From the NCBI RefSeq assembly GCF_963259705.1, contig NC_081844.1, positions 111,075,965 through 111,139,964 on the forward strand: DNA of 64,000 nucleotides. The letters run 5' to 3'. The DNA comes from Myotis daubentonii. Its lineage: Eukaryota > Chordata > Mammalia > Chiroptera > Vespertilionidae. The notes below the pieces were generated by a model, which made no database searches, was not told the origin of the DNA, and was given only the letters and a program-made list of their open reading frames with translations. Of this stretch, positions 20,310 through 31,108 are shown one piece after another. The position numbers and the translations under genes were made by a program. Each line of letters starts with the position of its first letter. Position 1 is the stretch's first letter.

Positions 20310-22925
20310 AACACATCTTCGAAACGTCAGAGCCTTTTCTCCTCCTGACCCTCGAATGCACGGCCACTGGCATCAGGGCTGAGACCACAGGCCCCTCGTC
20401 GTCGCCCTGGCCCACCTACCGTCTCCATGTGCAGCAGTGGTTAGCTGTTAGCCATCAATGCCAAAGAAGTATGTGTTCTCCATTTTGCTTTTTATCCAAT
20501 CCCAGAGGTTTTGCCTCTCTTCTTTCTCCTGCCCCTTCATTGATCACACATGGCTTTCATGTACCTTCCTTAGGTTTTTCTCCTTTGATTCAAAATACAT
20601 AAAAGAAACAACAAAACTACCATTTTCTGGACCATTTCTCAATCCATAAAGATCTTGCTTCCAGGCATGCCCTCAACATTTTGGCTTAAGGAAACTCTTA
20701 CAAAATTTTCCAGGTTTGGATGGTCTTTCATGGACACTTAGTGCAGCATAAAGATTTAAACTGAAAACAAAGTACTATCCTACCTCCCCGCCTTGTGCCT
20801 CCTTCTCCTGCGGACTCTGACGTGTGGCAGAACCCTCGTCTCCTGGATGGTGATCCCCTGCAAATCAAGACGTTTCAGCTGTAGTTGAAAGAGTTGTTAA
20901 GTGTTTTAATTCCGGGGGAAGGTGCACAGCCCACAGCATGCCGCCCATCTGCCCCGGGAAGTGGAGGAAGGTGCCGCCTCAGTTCCCCCACAGCCACGGC
21001 ACACTTTCCGAGGGCGGGCAGGCGGGTGGGCAGCAGGGAAACTGCAAACCTCGCCTGGCACAGCAGGGCCGCTCACTGTAGACTCATGGCCCTGGAAGCA
21101 TTCAGGTCCACAGAGAGCTGTGCAGGCTCTTGTGTACCCTGCCCGCAACGCCCCCCCCCCACCCCCCCACCCCCAGCCCGGCCTCCCTGACTGCCAACGG
21201 TTCTGAAAACTAAGAAGTGAGCGTGGTAACCGGGTCTTCCACGTTCATCAGAGCCTGACCCCCACCCCTGCTTGTCTTCCACGGCCACCACCTCGACGTG
21301 CACAGTCCACATCACAGGCTGCAAATGCTGCGGCATCTTTTCTAGAAGCTTCCAACATTGATGGCTCACCGGGCCAGAGACTCCTCCCTGTCAGTGAATG
21401 AGGCCACGTGGAAAGACGTGATACTCGAGGTTATGGGGAACCCAGGCGCTGCTGGTGGCTCAGAGGAACGGAGGTTTAGATAGTCCTACCGCGGGGGGGG
21501 GGGGGGTCCACATTCTTAATGTGCCCCATTTCGCCCTTTCTAACTTTGCATTTGCATTTCCAGTGTAAAACGTCCCAGGACAACTGCGAGGACAGCACTG
21601 AGCAGGGCTCTCCTGCTCGTCCGCCCCGACAGGGCTTGGAGGGAAGGCCTCGTGTGGGTCGATTCTCGCAGGATGGAGTGAGCGAGTCCTGCCCAGACTG
21701 ATGAGCGGGCCCATGTGCTGGGTAACATTCGGCCACCTCTGCCCTTCAGCTGCCGCCACCACCGCCGTCGGGGCGCCCGGGCCAGTCCCTTGTGTCCTGC
21801 AGGCTCTGGCTGACGCCACAGCGTGTGAGGGGCAAGTCACATGCGTCATCTCCTGTAGTTCGTCCGAGATCGTCTGTCCAGCCAACACGGGGCCAAGACG
21901 TGTTCGTGCTCCGCGCCACGGGCCCAAGGGGAGAGCGGGTGACTCCCGCCGGCAGTTTCTACTGAAAGGGTCCCGTCTCCCTCCGGGGCCCGAAGAGGAA
22001 CCAATGGGAGGCCCGGTCTCTCGGGAGCAGAGGGGCTTCTGGGAAAAAGCGACACCCATCAGACAAGGCCCTCCTCTGGAAAGGGTCGCTGTGACGCTGG
22101 GAAAGAGCAGCTTCCTTGCTGCAGGGAGGCCGGGCTGCAGCACCAGGCCCAAGCGCTGGGGCGGCAGAGGCGACGGTGCAGCTGAGCTGGGGACCAGTCT
22201 CCTGCCTCTGGGCTTCTCTTCGCGTGAGAGAACACACGGCCTCCTTGTTCAAGGCATTTAAAAAGCTATTTGTAGCCAAAAGCGCTCTTATCGCTAAGTG
22301 GGAGCTCTTTCCTGCACAGCTGTGTGAAGTACCTACAGCAGACATTCTGCTTTCTGCCCGTCCTCGAGCCCGCCCAGAGCATTTCGGCAATTCCCTCCCA
22401 CGCTACCAAAGCCCAGTCTGCTCGTGACCGCCTCGGCCTTGCCGGCCTGGCCCTGCCTGCCTCTGCCGCACCCCTCACCCGCAGAGGCCGAGAGGGAGAG
22501 GTGAGAATGTGGACTCCGGACCCTGGGTTTGACTCTCCTCATAGGCATGTCTCTGAACACCTGTGCCTCAGTTTCCTCCTCTGTAAGATATGGGCCCTAA
22601 AGTGACCTGTCCGTGAAGAGCCCTGTGGTCCCGACAGAGAACCGTGCACCTGACATGCACTGAGGCCCCTAACTGCGAGGAGACATTTGAGGTTTGCTGG
22701 CGCAGGCTCCGCGGGCCGCCCCGCCTTCCCCGTGGAGCCGGGAGTTCAAGGTCCTTCCTCCCCTGCCGACCACGAGGCAGCTCTCAGGACGTCCAAGGAA
22801 GCCCTTGATCTTGGTGTGGGAACTCAGGCGCCTGGAGGGCTCCTAACGTATGCCGGGGGCACCGCTCTTTGTGTGAGTGCAGATGTCCAGTTAGTGACAA
22901 AACACTGAACTCAAGAATATGACTA
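20310..22925. other. Non-coding DNA, mixed composition
   Basis: Positions 20440-20890 are AT-rich and the remainder GC-rich. Poly-C or poly-G runs are at 21151-21170 and 21490-21506. I see no exon or transposon. Confidence 0.35.
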
Positions 22926-22927
22926 GA

Positions 22928-23190
22928 GCCTTAGCCGGTTTGGCTCAGTGGATAGAACCTCGGCCCTCGGACGGAAGGATCCCAGGTTCGATTCTGGTCA
23001 AGCGCACGTACCTCAGTTGCAGGCTCGATCCCAGGCCCTGGTCGGGTGAGTGCGAGCGGGAGGCAACCAATCGACGTGTCTCTCTCACATCAATGTTTCT
23101 GTCTGTCTCTCCCCATCCCTTCCACTCTCTAAAAATCAGTGGAAAAATAACCTCAGGTGAGGATTAAAAATATATATATTTAAAAAAATA
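22928..23190 (+). mobile_element. Ves SINE (long 3' form)
   Basis: GCCTTAGCCGGTTTGGCTCA head, GGTTCGATTCTGG box B, CAACCAATCGACGTGTCTC, and the 3' end AACCTCAGGTGAGGATTAAA shared with the longer Ves subfamily. Confidence 0.94.
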
Positions 23191-23572
23191 ATCTGACTTG
23201 ACAGTGATTGTTCTCACAACCTGGTGTGATCTTGGCCAGCTCAGGACCAGGAACAGTAGAGGTGAGCCAAGCGCACGCTGGGAGAACCTCTGGGTGTGCA
23301 TCTTCAGGCCTCCTGGCCATCTCCACACACCAGACGATGCTTGTGTGAACTCCGGCTCTGAACAGGCATGTGGGAGCCTGTGTGTGTGACGTGTGCGTGT
23401 GTGCCTATGTGTCTGGGGAAGGTTCAGTGTCCAACCAATTACATTTCTTTGGTTAAAAACTCATTGATGAATCTTATTTTTTTTTTTAAAAAATTCATGA
23501 GATGCTTTTTACATTTCAAAAAGAAGATAAAAGCACTGTATAATGACACTGAGAATTTTTAACATTTCACTT

Positions 23573-23768
23573 TTTAAAAAAATATATTTTTATTGATTTC
23601 AGAGAAGAAGGGAGAGTGAGAGATAGAAACATCGATGAGAATTATGGATTGGCTGCCTCCTGCACACCCCACACTGGGGATTGAGCCCACAACCCAGGCA
23701 TGCACCCTGACCGAACTGTGACCTGGTTCATAGGTTAATACTCAACCACAGAGCCACGCCAGCCGGCT
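23573..23768 (-). mobile_element. Ves SINE
   Basis: TTTTATTGATTTCAGAGAAG, GGATTGGCTGCCTCCTGC, ACTGGGGATTGAGCCCAC, CAGAGCCACGCCAGCCGGC in reverse orientation. Confidence 0.93.
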
Positions 23769-23844
23769 AACATCTCACTTTCAAATAATGTGATCTTCTT
23801 CCTCCCTGTGGCAGTAAGTGTAGTTACCACTGTGGCAGACAAAA

Positions 23845-24070
23845 TACTGCCCTCATCCCCACGAAAAATATCCATGTCCTAACCCTGGACCCATGCACCT
23901 GTAACGCTACAGGACAAAACGGGTTTTGCAGCCGTGAATATGTTAAGGGTCCTGAGATGAGATGACCCTGGCTGTCTGGGTGGCCAATGCCATCGTTTTA
24001 AGAGACAGTCAGAGAAGGAAGAGAGCTGGAGTCAAAGAGATGCAGCACATCTAACCCATTTCTGAGAGTA
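23845..24070 (+). mobile_element. Probable MLT1-like (ERVL-MaLR) LTR fragment
   Basis: The order of blocks resembles ancient MaLR LTRs: ATATCCATGTCCTAACCC, GCACCTGTAACGCTACAGG, GGTTTTGCAGCCGTGAATATG, AGGGTCCTGAGATGAGATGA, and then GGTGGCCAATGCCATCG. It is heavily diverged and contains no gene. It is a solitary fragment of an old endogenous retroelement. Confidence 0.55.
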
Positions 24071-24146
24071 ACTAAGTTCCTTTTATCTTTAACACTGGTT
24101 ATTTAACATTCTCAATTGACTTTTGGAAATGTGAGTTCATATAGCA

Positions 24147-24720
24147 CAGTGATGGCAAACCTATGACACGCGTGTCAGAGGTGACATGCGAACTCATTTT
24201 TTCAGTTGATTTTTCTTTGTTAAATGGCATTTAAATATCTACACTAATAAAAGACAAACATGCAAATTGACTGCACTTTCGCTATGCCTTAAGCCACGCC
24301 CACCAGCCAATCAGAGTGGCAATATGCAAATTAACCCGCCCAAGATGGTGGTTAATTTGCATATACTGGCTGGGAGCGAAGACTGGAGACAAAGTGGAAG
24401 CGAAGCGCTACAGAAGGGAGCAAAGTAGAGGCGGAGGAGACAGGAACGGAGCCGAGGCTCGGAGGCGGGAGGTGGGAGGGGAAACCCAGCCGCAGCGGGC
24501 TTCACTCCCTTCTCTGCTCCACTCCAGCCGCAGGAGGCCCTATTCTTGCAGGAATCTTCCTGCAACGGGCCTCTAGTATAAAATAAATATCAAAAATATA
24601 AGTCTTTGTTTTACTACGGTTGCAAATATCAAAATATTTCTATATGTGACATGGCACCAGAGTTAACTTAGGGTTTTTCACAATGCTGACACGCTGAGCT
24701 CAAAAGGTTCGCCATCACTG
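24147..24720. mobile_element. Non-autonomous hAT element split by a Helitron
   Basis: Termini CAGTGATGGCAAACC and the inverted GGTTCGCCATCACTG enclose the element. The flanks carry a perfect 8-bp TSD ATATAGCA (24139-24146 and 24721-24728). Positions 24238-24576 are a Helitron inserted within it. A paralogous uninterrupted copy at 50033-50265 shows the original sequence across the junction. Without the Helitron the element would be 235 bp. Confidence 0.96.
24238..24576 (+). mobile_element. Non-autonomous Helitron (HelibatN type), nested in hAT
   Basis: Begins TCTACACTAATAAAAGACAA and ends with CGGGCCTCTAG, the CTAG terminus of bat Helitrons. It is inserted between A and T (…TTTAAATA | TATAAAATA…) with no target duplication, as rolling-circle transposons do. 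Its orientation is plus (TC end left, CTAG end right). The interior is a GC-rich filler with no frame. Confidence 0.94.
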
Positions 24721-24729
24721 ATATAGCAT

Positions 24730-25220
24730 GAAGGTAATGGATATTTGTATTTATCAAAAGGCCCAATAAATGAAAGTTTTATAGTAGGATCGTTAACAAG
24801 GTTAATAATGTGATTTCTGATCCTTGAGTAATAATAGTCTTGAAGGCTTGCATTTGTGTTTATACTTCCTTAGTAACTGCTCGTTACAAAAAAAAATTCT
24901 TGTAGAAGAAAATCGAAGGCTTTGACTGGCACTGGATTTGACCACCAGGAAGAAGGGGGATGCTGTGGGGGCAGTTTGCCCACCGCTGCTTAAGGACCTG
25001 GGGTGCTAAGGGGTGAGCACCAAGGCAGCAGGTGGAGGAAACGGCCAGAGAGGTTGGTTTCATTATGCAAATAAACCAACAGATTGAGGATCATCAAAGC
25101 CAGATCTTATACAGCTGGAGAAAGCACTTACAAACACAGAAAGGGAGCGGGAGAATAACCCCTGAGGTCTTGGTTTGGAATTGAAGCCATGGATATTAAC
25201 TTTATTTTATTTTTATTACT
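24730..25220. other. Non-coding DNA
   Basis: AT-rich sequence without a recognised exon or repeat. Confidence 0.35.
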
Positions 25221-25221
25221 T

Positions 25222-25419
25222 TAAAATATGTTTTCATTGATTTCAGAGAGAGGGAGAAAGAAACATCAATGATGAGAAAGAATCATAGACTGGCTGCCTC
25301 TTGCATGCCTCCTACAGGGGATCAAGCCCTAAACCCGGGCATGTGCCCTGATTGGGAATCAAACCGTGACCTCCTGGTTCATAGGTTGACACTCAACCAC
25401 TGAGCCAAGCCAGCCAAGG
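25222..25419 (-). mobile_element. Ves SINE
   Basis: GTTTTCATTGATTTCAGAGAG, GACTGGCTGCCTCTTGCATG, CTGATTGGGAATCAAACCG, CTGAGCCAAGCCAGCC in reverse orientation. Confidence 0.93.
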
Positions 25420-25579
25420 AAATCTTGCTTTCTAAATACCATCCTCCATTAAAAAGAAACAGAGGTGTTGGAGAAATGCTGATTCCAGGGCTGGGCCAGA
25501 AGATGTTCCATTGAGCCTGGAACATCTTGCGCCAGAAGATAAGGAAGGGTTTGAAGAATGATGGGGACATGTCAAAAGA

Positions 25580-26350
25580 ATTCAGGATCCAGCTGGATGA
25601 GGCTCTCAGTGACCAAACTTGAACAATTTGAACATCAAAATAGATAATAATAGCAATAGAATACTACCCATGGAATAAAATACAAATCCATGAATCCATA
25701 CTGCTATACACAGATGAGTAAAAATTAAAGAGAAGGAAAATCTTTTCCTTAAGAATGCCAACTGATAAATGTAGAACAGATGATGGGCATTTTAGAAACT
25801 GCACAGTATATTTGGCAAGGACCACAGTGATTCAGGCAGAAGTCATTGGTAAAGGTCAAGCAAGTCAGGCAGAGGTGGATGAAGAAAAAGATGACGGTGG
25901 GATCTCAGAACCTCTCCCTACAGAACACTAATCAACCTACAAATGGAGAAAGGGAGAAACCTCGCAGACACTGCCATGACTGGCACTGGAGATCAGTATC
26001 ACCCACGGCAGGACGGGCTGCAATCTTGTGCCCCAGATGAGCACCGTTTCTGTCGTCTTCCTGCTGAGAAAACACATCCGGTCCTGTCCTGATGACACAT
26101 CGACGGACCCTGAGTGAGTCATCTTGTGTACGTGCCATTGAGTGCACTCGGACTCCTGGCAACCCTGTGATGAGTGACGTTGTGTCCTGTCCTCCGTAGC
26201 CCTGCTCAGGTCTTGGAGACTCAGCTGGTGGCTTCTGTGATGGAGGCCATCCATCTCCTATTGGGTCTTTCTCTTTCACTGTCGCTTTCTATTTTTTCCA
26301 GCACTGTCTTTTCCAAAGAACCCTGACTACTTCTATGTATGAATAGTCTG
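25580..26350. other. Possible ancient L1 relic, otherwise unassigned
   Basis: The AT-rich stretch 25600-25830 (ATAATAATAGCAATAGAATA, CCATGAATCCATACTGC) has the look of an old L1 3' region, and 27120-27420 may be its continuation after SINE insertions. The assignment is tentative. Confidence 0.3.
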
Positions 26351-26354
26351 TGTG

Positions 26355-26813
26355 TTTTTTAATGTTTTTTAATTGATTTTTAGAGAGGAAGGGAGAGGGA
26401 CAGATAGAGACATCATTGAGAAACATCAATGGGCTGCCTCCCACTGGGGTTGGAGCCCACAACCTAGGCATGTGCCCTGACCAGAAATGGAATAGGATAC
26501 CTTTTTTTGTGGTTGTTGTTAATCCTCACCTGAGGGTATTTTTTTTCCCCACCAATTTTTAGACAGAGTGGAAGGGAGGGGGAGAGACAGAGAGACACAC
26601 ATTAATTTGTTGCCTCTCTCAGGTGCCCAGACTGGGGCCAGAGATTGAACCTCCAGTCTTCGGGAGCTACGTGCCCTTGACTGGAATCGAACTCGGGACC
26701 CTTCAGTCCATGGAGTGGGCTAATGCTCCCACCACTGAGCAAAACTGGCTAGGGCGAACCGGTGACCCCTTGGTTCATGGGTTGACACTCAACCAGAGTC
26801 ACACTGGCGGGGC
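26355..26813 (-). mobile_element. Ves SINE interrupted by another Ves
   Basis: The outer element's tail side (TTTTTAATTGATTTTTAGAGAG, 26355-26512) resumes after the inner insertion with CGGTGACCCCTTGGTTCATG and ends ACTCAACCAGAGTCACACTGG (26756-26813). Confidence 0.85.
26518..26755 (-). mobile_element. Ves SINE nested in a Ves SINE
   Basis: Starts TTAATCCTCACCTGAGGGTA, body TTTAGACAGAGTGGAAGGGA, box-B side GGAATCGAACTCGGGACCC, and head CACTGAGCAAAACTGGCTAG. It is the long Ves form in reverse, inserted in an older Ves. Confidence 0.9.
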
Positions 26814-26837
26814 AAAAGTCTGTGATTTTTCTTTTTG

Positions 26838-27097
26838 GTGTATGTGTGTGTGTTTCTGTCATTAATCCTCATCTGAGGATATTTTCCCATTGATTTCTAG
26901 AGAAAGTGGAAGGGAGGGGGAGGCAGAGAGAGAACATCAATGTGAGAGAGACACACAGATTGGTGGCCGGCCACGTGCCTCGACCAGGGCCAGGGATAGA
27001 ACCTGTAACCAAGTTATGTGCCCTTGATCAGAACAGAACCTGGGACCCGTTAGTCCACAGGCTGATGCTCTATCCACTGAGCCAAACCAGTTAGGGC
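26838..27097 (-). mobile_element. Ves SINE with 17-bp target duplication
   Basis: ATTAATCCTCATCTGAGGAT to CTGAGCCAAACCAGTTAGGG. The flanks AAAAGTCTGTGATTTTT (before) and AAAAGTCTATGATTTTT (after) form a 17-bp duplication with one difference. Confidence 0.94.
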
Positions 27098-27119
27098 AAA
27101 AGTCTATGATTTTTAATTG

Positions 27120-27420
27120 ACACCGAAAAACTATCAGGGACAGGAATGACAGAGGACCGGTCCTAGGTTGGAGGGGACTAAACATGTGATTGTGGGTGAG
27201 ATCCTGGGGGTGGGGAGTGGGGAACACTGTTGACAGAATTCAAATGGGGTCTGTGGATTGAAACGGTATTGTTTGAATGGTGACTTCATCTGCATGGTTG
27301 GGTGGAGAATTGTTATGTAGGAGTGTCTGCTTTTTGGGAAATACACAGGGGAGTATCCGGGGTTCCTGTCATGTGTAGAGCATGCTCTCAAACAGCTCAG
27401 AAAAAGACTGGGGGAAATGA
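27120..27420 (+). mobile_element. Ancient L1 3'-end relic (sense)
   Basis: GGGGACTAAACATGTGATTG, then AAATGGGGTCTGTGGATTG, and TATGTAGGAGTGTCTGC, which follow the usual order of an L1M 3' UTR ending. It is diverged. Confidence 0.5.
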
Positions 27421-27423
27421 GCA

Positions 27424-27589
27424 TCTCTATAATAATAAAGGGGTAATATGCTAATTGACCAGACGTCTTCCTGACGAAGCCGGGGTCTGGGGGAAGGTGG
27501 GGGGGGAAGCCCGGGTCCTGGACCGGAGAAAGGCGGGTGCCGGCGGAAAGGCCTTCTCTTGCACGAATTTTCGTGCACTGGGCCTCTAG
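27424..27589 (+). mobile_element. Short non-autonomous Helitron
   Basis: Starts with TCTCTATAATAATAAAGGGG after an A. It ends with a subterminal hairpin (TGCACGAA / TTCGTGCA) and GGGCCTCTAG. At 166 bp it is one of the shortest complete forms here. Confidence 0.93.
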
Positions 27590-28439
27590 CATGTGCATAA
27601 ATGCGCGTGCACGCCCGCGCACACACATACACACACAGTCTAACCTTGCTGCTTTCCACTCCACCTTTGTGCACCTGCCTACTTGCTGAGGCCGTAACTC
27701 CAGAATCCAGGCTTGCAGAGCTTCCTGGGCGGTTGGGCCCCGGCCAGGGTGCAGGAACCCTGCAGGCGGATGGGCGGGCACAGTCCCAGCGGAGGTCCCA
27801 CAGGTGCCACTGCTTTCTTGTTTCCGCTCCGATAGGTGAACGGGGGTCTGTCTGGCGGCGGGGTCCGTGGGGCGCTGGCATTTCCGTGCTTCCTGTGGCG
27901 TCTGCTCTGCGGGACGGCCAAGTGGGCGCCCCGGAAGGCTGTGCGGTGAGACACGGAGGAAAGACGGCGGTGGGGGCGCAAGTTCAGGCTGCCGCCGTTT
28001 CAACCTTTCGACGGAAACACACGGAGCCGGCTGGCTCACCCGGCTCACAGACCAGCAGCGATGGCCCTTGTGGGGGACGTCGTGACGTCGTGACCTCGTG
28101 ACGCTGAGGCGAGGCCTGGTGAGTGCGGCTGCCATGGCCACGTCCCGGCCCATGTCCAGGCCCACGCCCCACAGTGCACCTTTAACCATCCGCGTTCTTC
28201 CGGAAAGAAGGGCTTTTTCTCCCCCGGCGGCGCCCGAGAACCTGGGGGCGACCCGGCACCCCAGCCTCGCTGACCCCGCGGGCCACTGCCCTGACAGCTG
28301 CGTACCTCGCTGCGGCCCTCCGCGCCGCCCGCCGGCACCGCCCAGCGCGGTCGGTCCAGCGTGGTCCGTCCATCTGCGCGGGCGCGAGGCCAACCGGCCA
28401 CACGCGCTCGCGCCGAGACTCCAATTTCCCGCGCCTGGC

Positions 28440-28720
28440 GGTGAGCCCAGTGCGCCTGCGCGGAGCTGCGTCATGGTGACTGCGCAGCTCTGACTGAGCT
28501 TCGAGAAGCTGCGCGCCTGTTGGAGAAGGGAGGCGGGGCGTCGAGGAGTGGGCGGGCCGACGCGGTCGCGACAAGACGGGATTGGTCGGACTTCCGATGA
28601 CGTTCCGGGGCGCGCCCTGAACGGCGGGACGGGATTGGCCTCTCCGGAGGTGGGTGCTCGGGAACGCGGGCGTCCTGGCGGTTCTCTGACGCGTCAGCCG
28701 GGAATAAATGGCAGGGACCT
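28440..28720 (+). promoter_or_regulatory. ZFAND2A: Putative ZFAND2A promoter with heat-shock-element-like site
   Basis: CTTCGAGAAGCTGC at 28499-28512 reads TTCnnGAAnnTGC, a three-unit heat shock element with one mismatch. ATTGG (inverted CCAAT) occurs at 28581 and 28634, with TGACGTTCC at 28598 between them. A TATA-like GGAATAAATGG lies at 28701. ZFAND2A/AIRAP is known to be induced by arsenite and heat through HSF1, so this site is a sensible candidate. The transcription start is not directly visible. Confidence 0.6.
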
Positions 28721-28893
28721 TGGGGTGGCGCGATGCCGCTCTCTCTCCCGGGCTCGGGCGGACCACGGTCGCTTCTGGGGCCCAGTTTCCCCCGTCCTTT
28801 CGGCCTTGGGCCGCGGAAGAGGACCACCCCGTTCCCCGGCTGCGCCACCTCCGGCTCGCCTCCGCGGCTGCGCCGGCCTTCGACGAGAGCCAG
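28720..28893 (+). other. ZFAND2A: Candidate ZFAND2A non-coding first exon
   Basis: A donor GAGCCAG|GTGCGG at 28893/28894 follows the promoter motifs at a plausible distance. The acceptor for the coding exon could be TCTCCTAG|GTGCTG near 30040. Start and end are guesses, and alternative donors exist (for example CCTCG|GTGAGTC near 29453). Confidence 0.3.
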
Positions 28894-30040
28894 GTGCGGG
28901 GCCGGGGTCCAGGCTGGGGGCGGGGCTGGCGCTGGGCAGGAGCAGCGGGGCCGGGGTCCAGGGCTGAGGCCGGGGCCGGGGGCCGGGCTGGGGGCGGGGC
29001 GCAGTGACCGCGGTCCAGGGCAGGGGCCGCAGCAGGGCTCCAGCCTGTGGGACGGATTAGCGCGCTGATGTTCCAGCAGGGCTACCCCGGGTCAGGCTCT
29101 CAAGCCCCTGCTGCGGTGTCCAGGACCGAGGTCGGAGCACCCGCAGGGTTGACAGTAGAGGACGGGTCTGCGGTTGGGAACCGACCGTGCCGGGAGGGTT
29201 GCGGGACCCCGGAAGAGCCGCGGCTCCGTGGTTTGGGTGCGGGGGTGAGGATGGCAGCAGAGGCCCTTTGGAGGGAGCGGCCCTGCACCGACGCGAGGGG
29301 GCAGCATAGGCGACGCTCCCCGGAGGGACGGTCCGGAAGGCCGTCGGGGTTTGAGCTCTGGGAGGGACGAGAGTTCTCAGACCAGGCGGGACCGGTCCCC
29401 GCGGGCGCCTGGGGAGGCGCAGTGGCTTCTCCAGTTGTCTCCGTTTTCCTCGGTGAGTCAACAGCTTGCCGCCGCCCTGATGAGCCCCAGATTGTCGTTA
29501 AGGAACAAGTTCTAAGTAAAACCCGATGCATAAGGGGGTGTCGGAGAGCAGCGAGGGGAAGTCGTCACCTAGTGTGACTTAGCGCCTGGTAACAGAGGGT
29601 TGTTTATGTCCCCAAGTGTGTCCAGTAGAAGGAATTAATTGTGCCCTAAGCGCCACCGGGGCTGCAACGTCCACTGGCAGCCGCTAGATTGAAAGTGGAA
29701 AGCCCTGCCCACACCCACACGAGTCAAACTTTGGTTTCGCTGAAATCCTGAATTGGGGTGAGCTCCACACGGCAGGAAGGGAAAGGACTGAAAACCTGCA
29801 TCTCAATGGGCTCGATTCCAAATGAGCTGGTACTTGTGTCCCCCCCCCCCCCCATTTTTCTCTGTGTTGAAAGAAAAGAATTTGTGAATCTTTCCTCCCG
29901 AAGGGGCCCGGGCTGACGGGGACATTTATTAACGGTCCCTACGGAACGTATTTGCCTGCTCTCTTTAGCTGCAAGTTACAAATCCTGGTGGCCAGCACCA
30001 GCCGCCCTGGCGCTCCTCCTAACGGTTCTAGTTCTCCTAG
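28894..30040. other. ZFAND2A: 5' part of ZFAND2A transcription unit, intron
   Basis: GC-rich sequence falling to average composition after 29580, with a poly-C run at 29840-29853. No interspersed repeat is recognised. Confidence 0.4.
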
Positions 30041-30084
30041 GTGCTGCTACACTCTGCCCTCTGTGTTCGGGACGCTTTCTCCCC

Positions 30085-30139
30085 ATGGAGTTCCCTGACT
30101 TGGGGAAGCATTGTTCAGAAAAGACCTGCAGGCAGCTAG
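30085..30139 (+). CDS. ZFAND2A: ZFAND2A coding exon 1 (AN1-type zinc finger protein 2A)
   Basis: ATG in the context CCCCATGG (good Kozak), coding MEFPDLGKHCSEKTC and three more residues, with donor CTAG|GTAAGC. It supplies the first two zinc ligands (C10, C15) of finger 1. It ends in phase 1 and joins exon 2 at residue D19. Confidence 0.95.
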
Positions 30140-30432
30140 GTAAGCACTTTTAAGAGATGTTAATAGGAAATGGGTATTTTGTTGGCTATTCTGTAGGGGA
30201 GAAGTGGCCGCTACAGTAGTTGCCAGGACCAAGTGGATAGAAGTGAGAAGTGCGCTGCTGAAATACTCGTGATGGACTCTCCTTTGAAAAGATAGATTTA
30301 CAGGTTCCTCGGTGTTGCTGGCACTGTGAAGTTCGTGACCCCCATTTTTTTCTCATGAGGAGTACCTCAAAGATGTATTTGACAGTCAGTCATAAAGAAC
30401 TTAGTGTAGGTGAATACCTGTTTACTATCCTA

Positions 30433-30789
30433 TCCTACATAATTAAACCCTAATAGCAATCCACCAAACGGCAAATTGACCAGTCACTATGATGCGCACT
30501 GACCACCAGGGGCCAGACACTCAATGCAGGGGCTGCCCCCTGGTGGTCAGTGCACTCCCACAGGGAGAGCACCGCTCAGCCAGGAGCCAGGCTCATGGCT
30601 GGAGAGCGCAACAATGATGGCAGGAGCCTCTCCCGCCTCCACAGCACTAAGAGCAGCCAGCTGAGCTGTAAGGAGCAGCTAGCAGGCGGGTGGTAAGGAG
30701 CGAGGGGTCCTGGACTGCGAGAGGTGCAGGCTGGGTTGAGGGACCCCTGGTCCCACACAGTGTACAGATTTTGTGCACTGGGCCTCTAG
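30433..30789 (+). mobile_element. Non-autonomous Helitron, first of a tandem series
   Basis: Starts TCCTACATAATTAAACCC after A at 30432. It contains the bat Helitron internal block CACTGACCACCAGGGGCC and its inverted partner CCCTGGTGGTCAGTGC, and ends TGCACTGGGCCTCTAG at 30789. The next base begins another Helitron. Confidence 0.95.
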
Positions 30790-31108
30790 TCCTATATACT
30801 AAAAGCCTAATATGCTATGTGTTCAACCGTTGGTTCAACCAGTCACTATGACACACACTGATGACCAGGGGGCAGACACTCCGACCGGTAGGTTAGCTTC
30901 CTGCTGGGGTCTGGTTGATTGGGACTAGGCAAGATGATCCGGACACACCCTGGAGCCCTCCTGCGGTCCCTCCCCAGCCCCAATCGTGCACCAGTGGGGT
31001 CCCTTGGCCTAGCCTGTGACCTCTTGCAATCCGGGACTCCTCGGGGGATGTCTGCAGGCCAGGCCAAGGGACTCCACCAGTGCACAAATCCAGGCACTGG
31101 GCCCCTAG
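30790..31108 (+). mobile_element. Non-autonomous Helitron, second of the tandem series
   Basis: Starts TCCTATATACTAAAAGCC directly after the CTAG of the previous element with no spacer. It has the ACTGATGACCAGGGGGCAG block and ends GGCACTGGGCCCCTAG at 31108. Confidence 0.95.

Larger units (their letters stand above)
28040..29470. promoter_or_regulatory. ZFAND2A: CpG island of ZFAND2A
   Basis: Dense CG dinucleotides immediately upstream of the first coding exon. The island covers the putative promoter and the non-coding first exon. Long open frames on both strands here are compositional. Confidence 0.8.

Noticed and set aside
27134..28474. 446-codon open frame on minus strand
   Set aside because: It crosses an L1 relic, a Helitron (27424-27589) and a CpG island. 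No domain or splice structure is seen and composition explains the openness.
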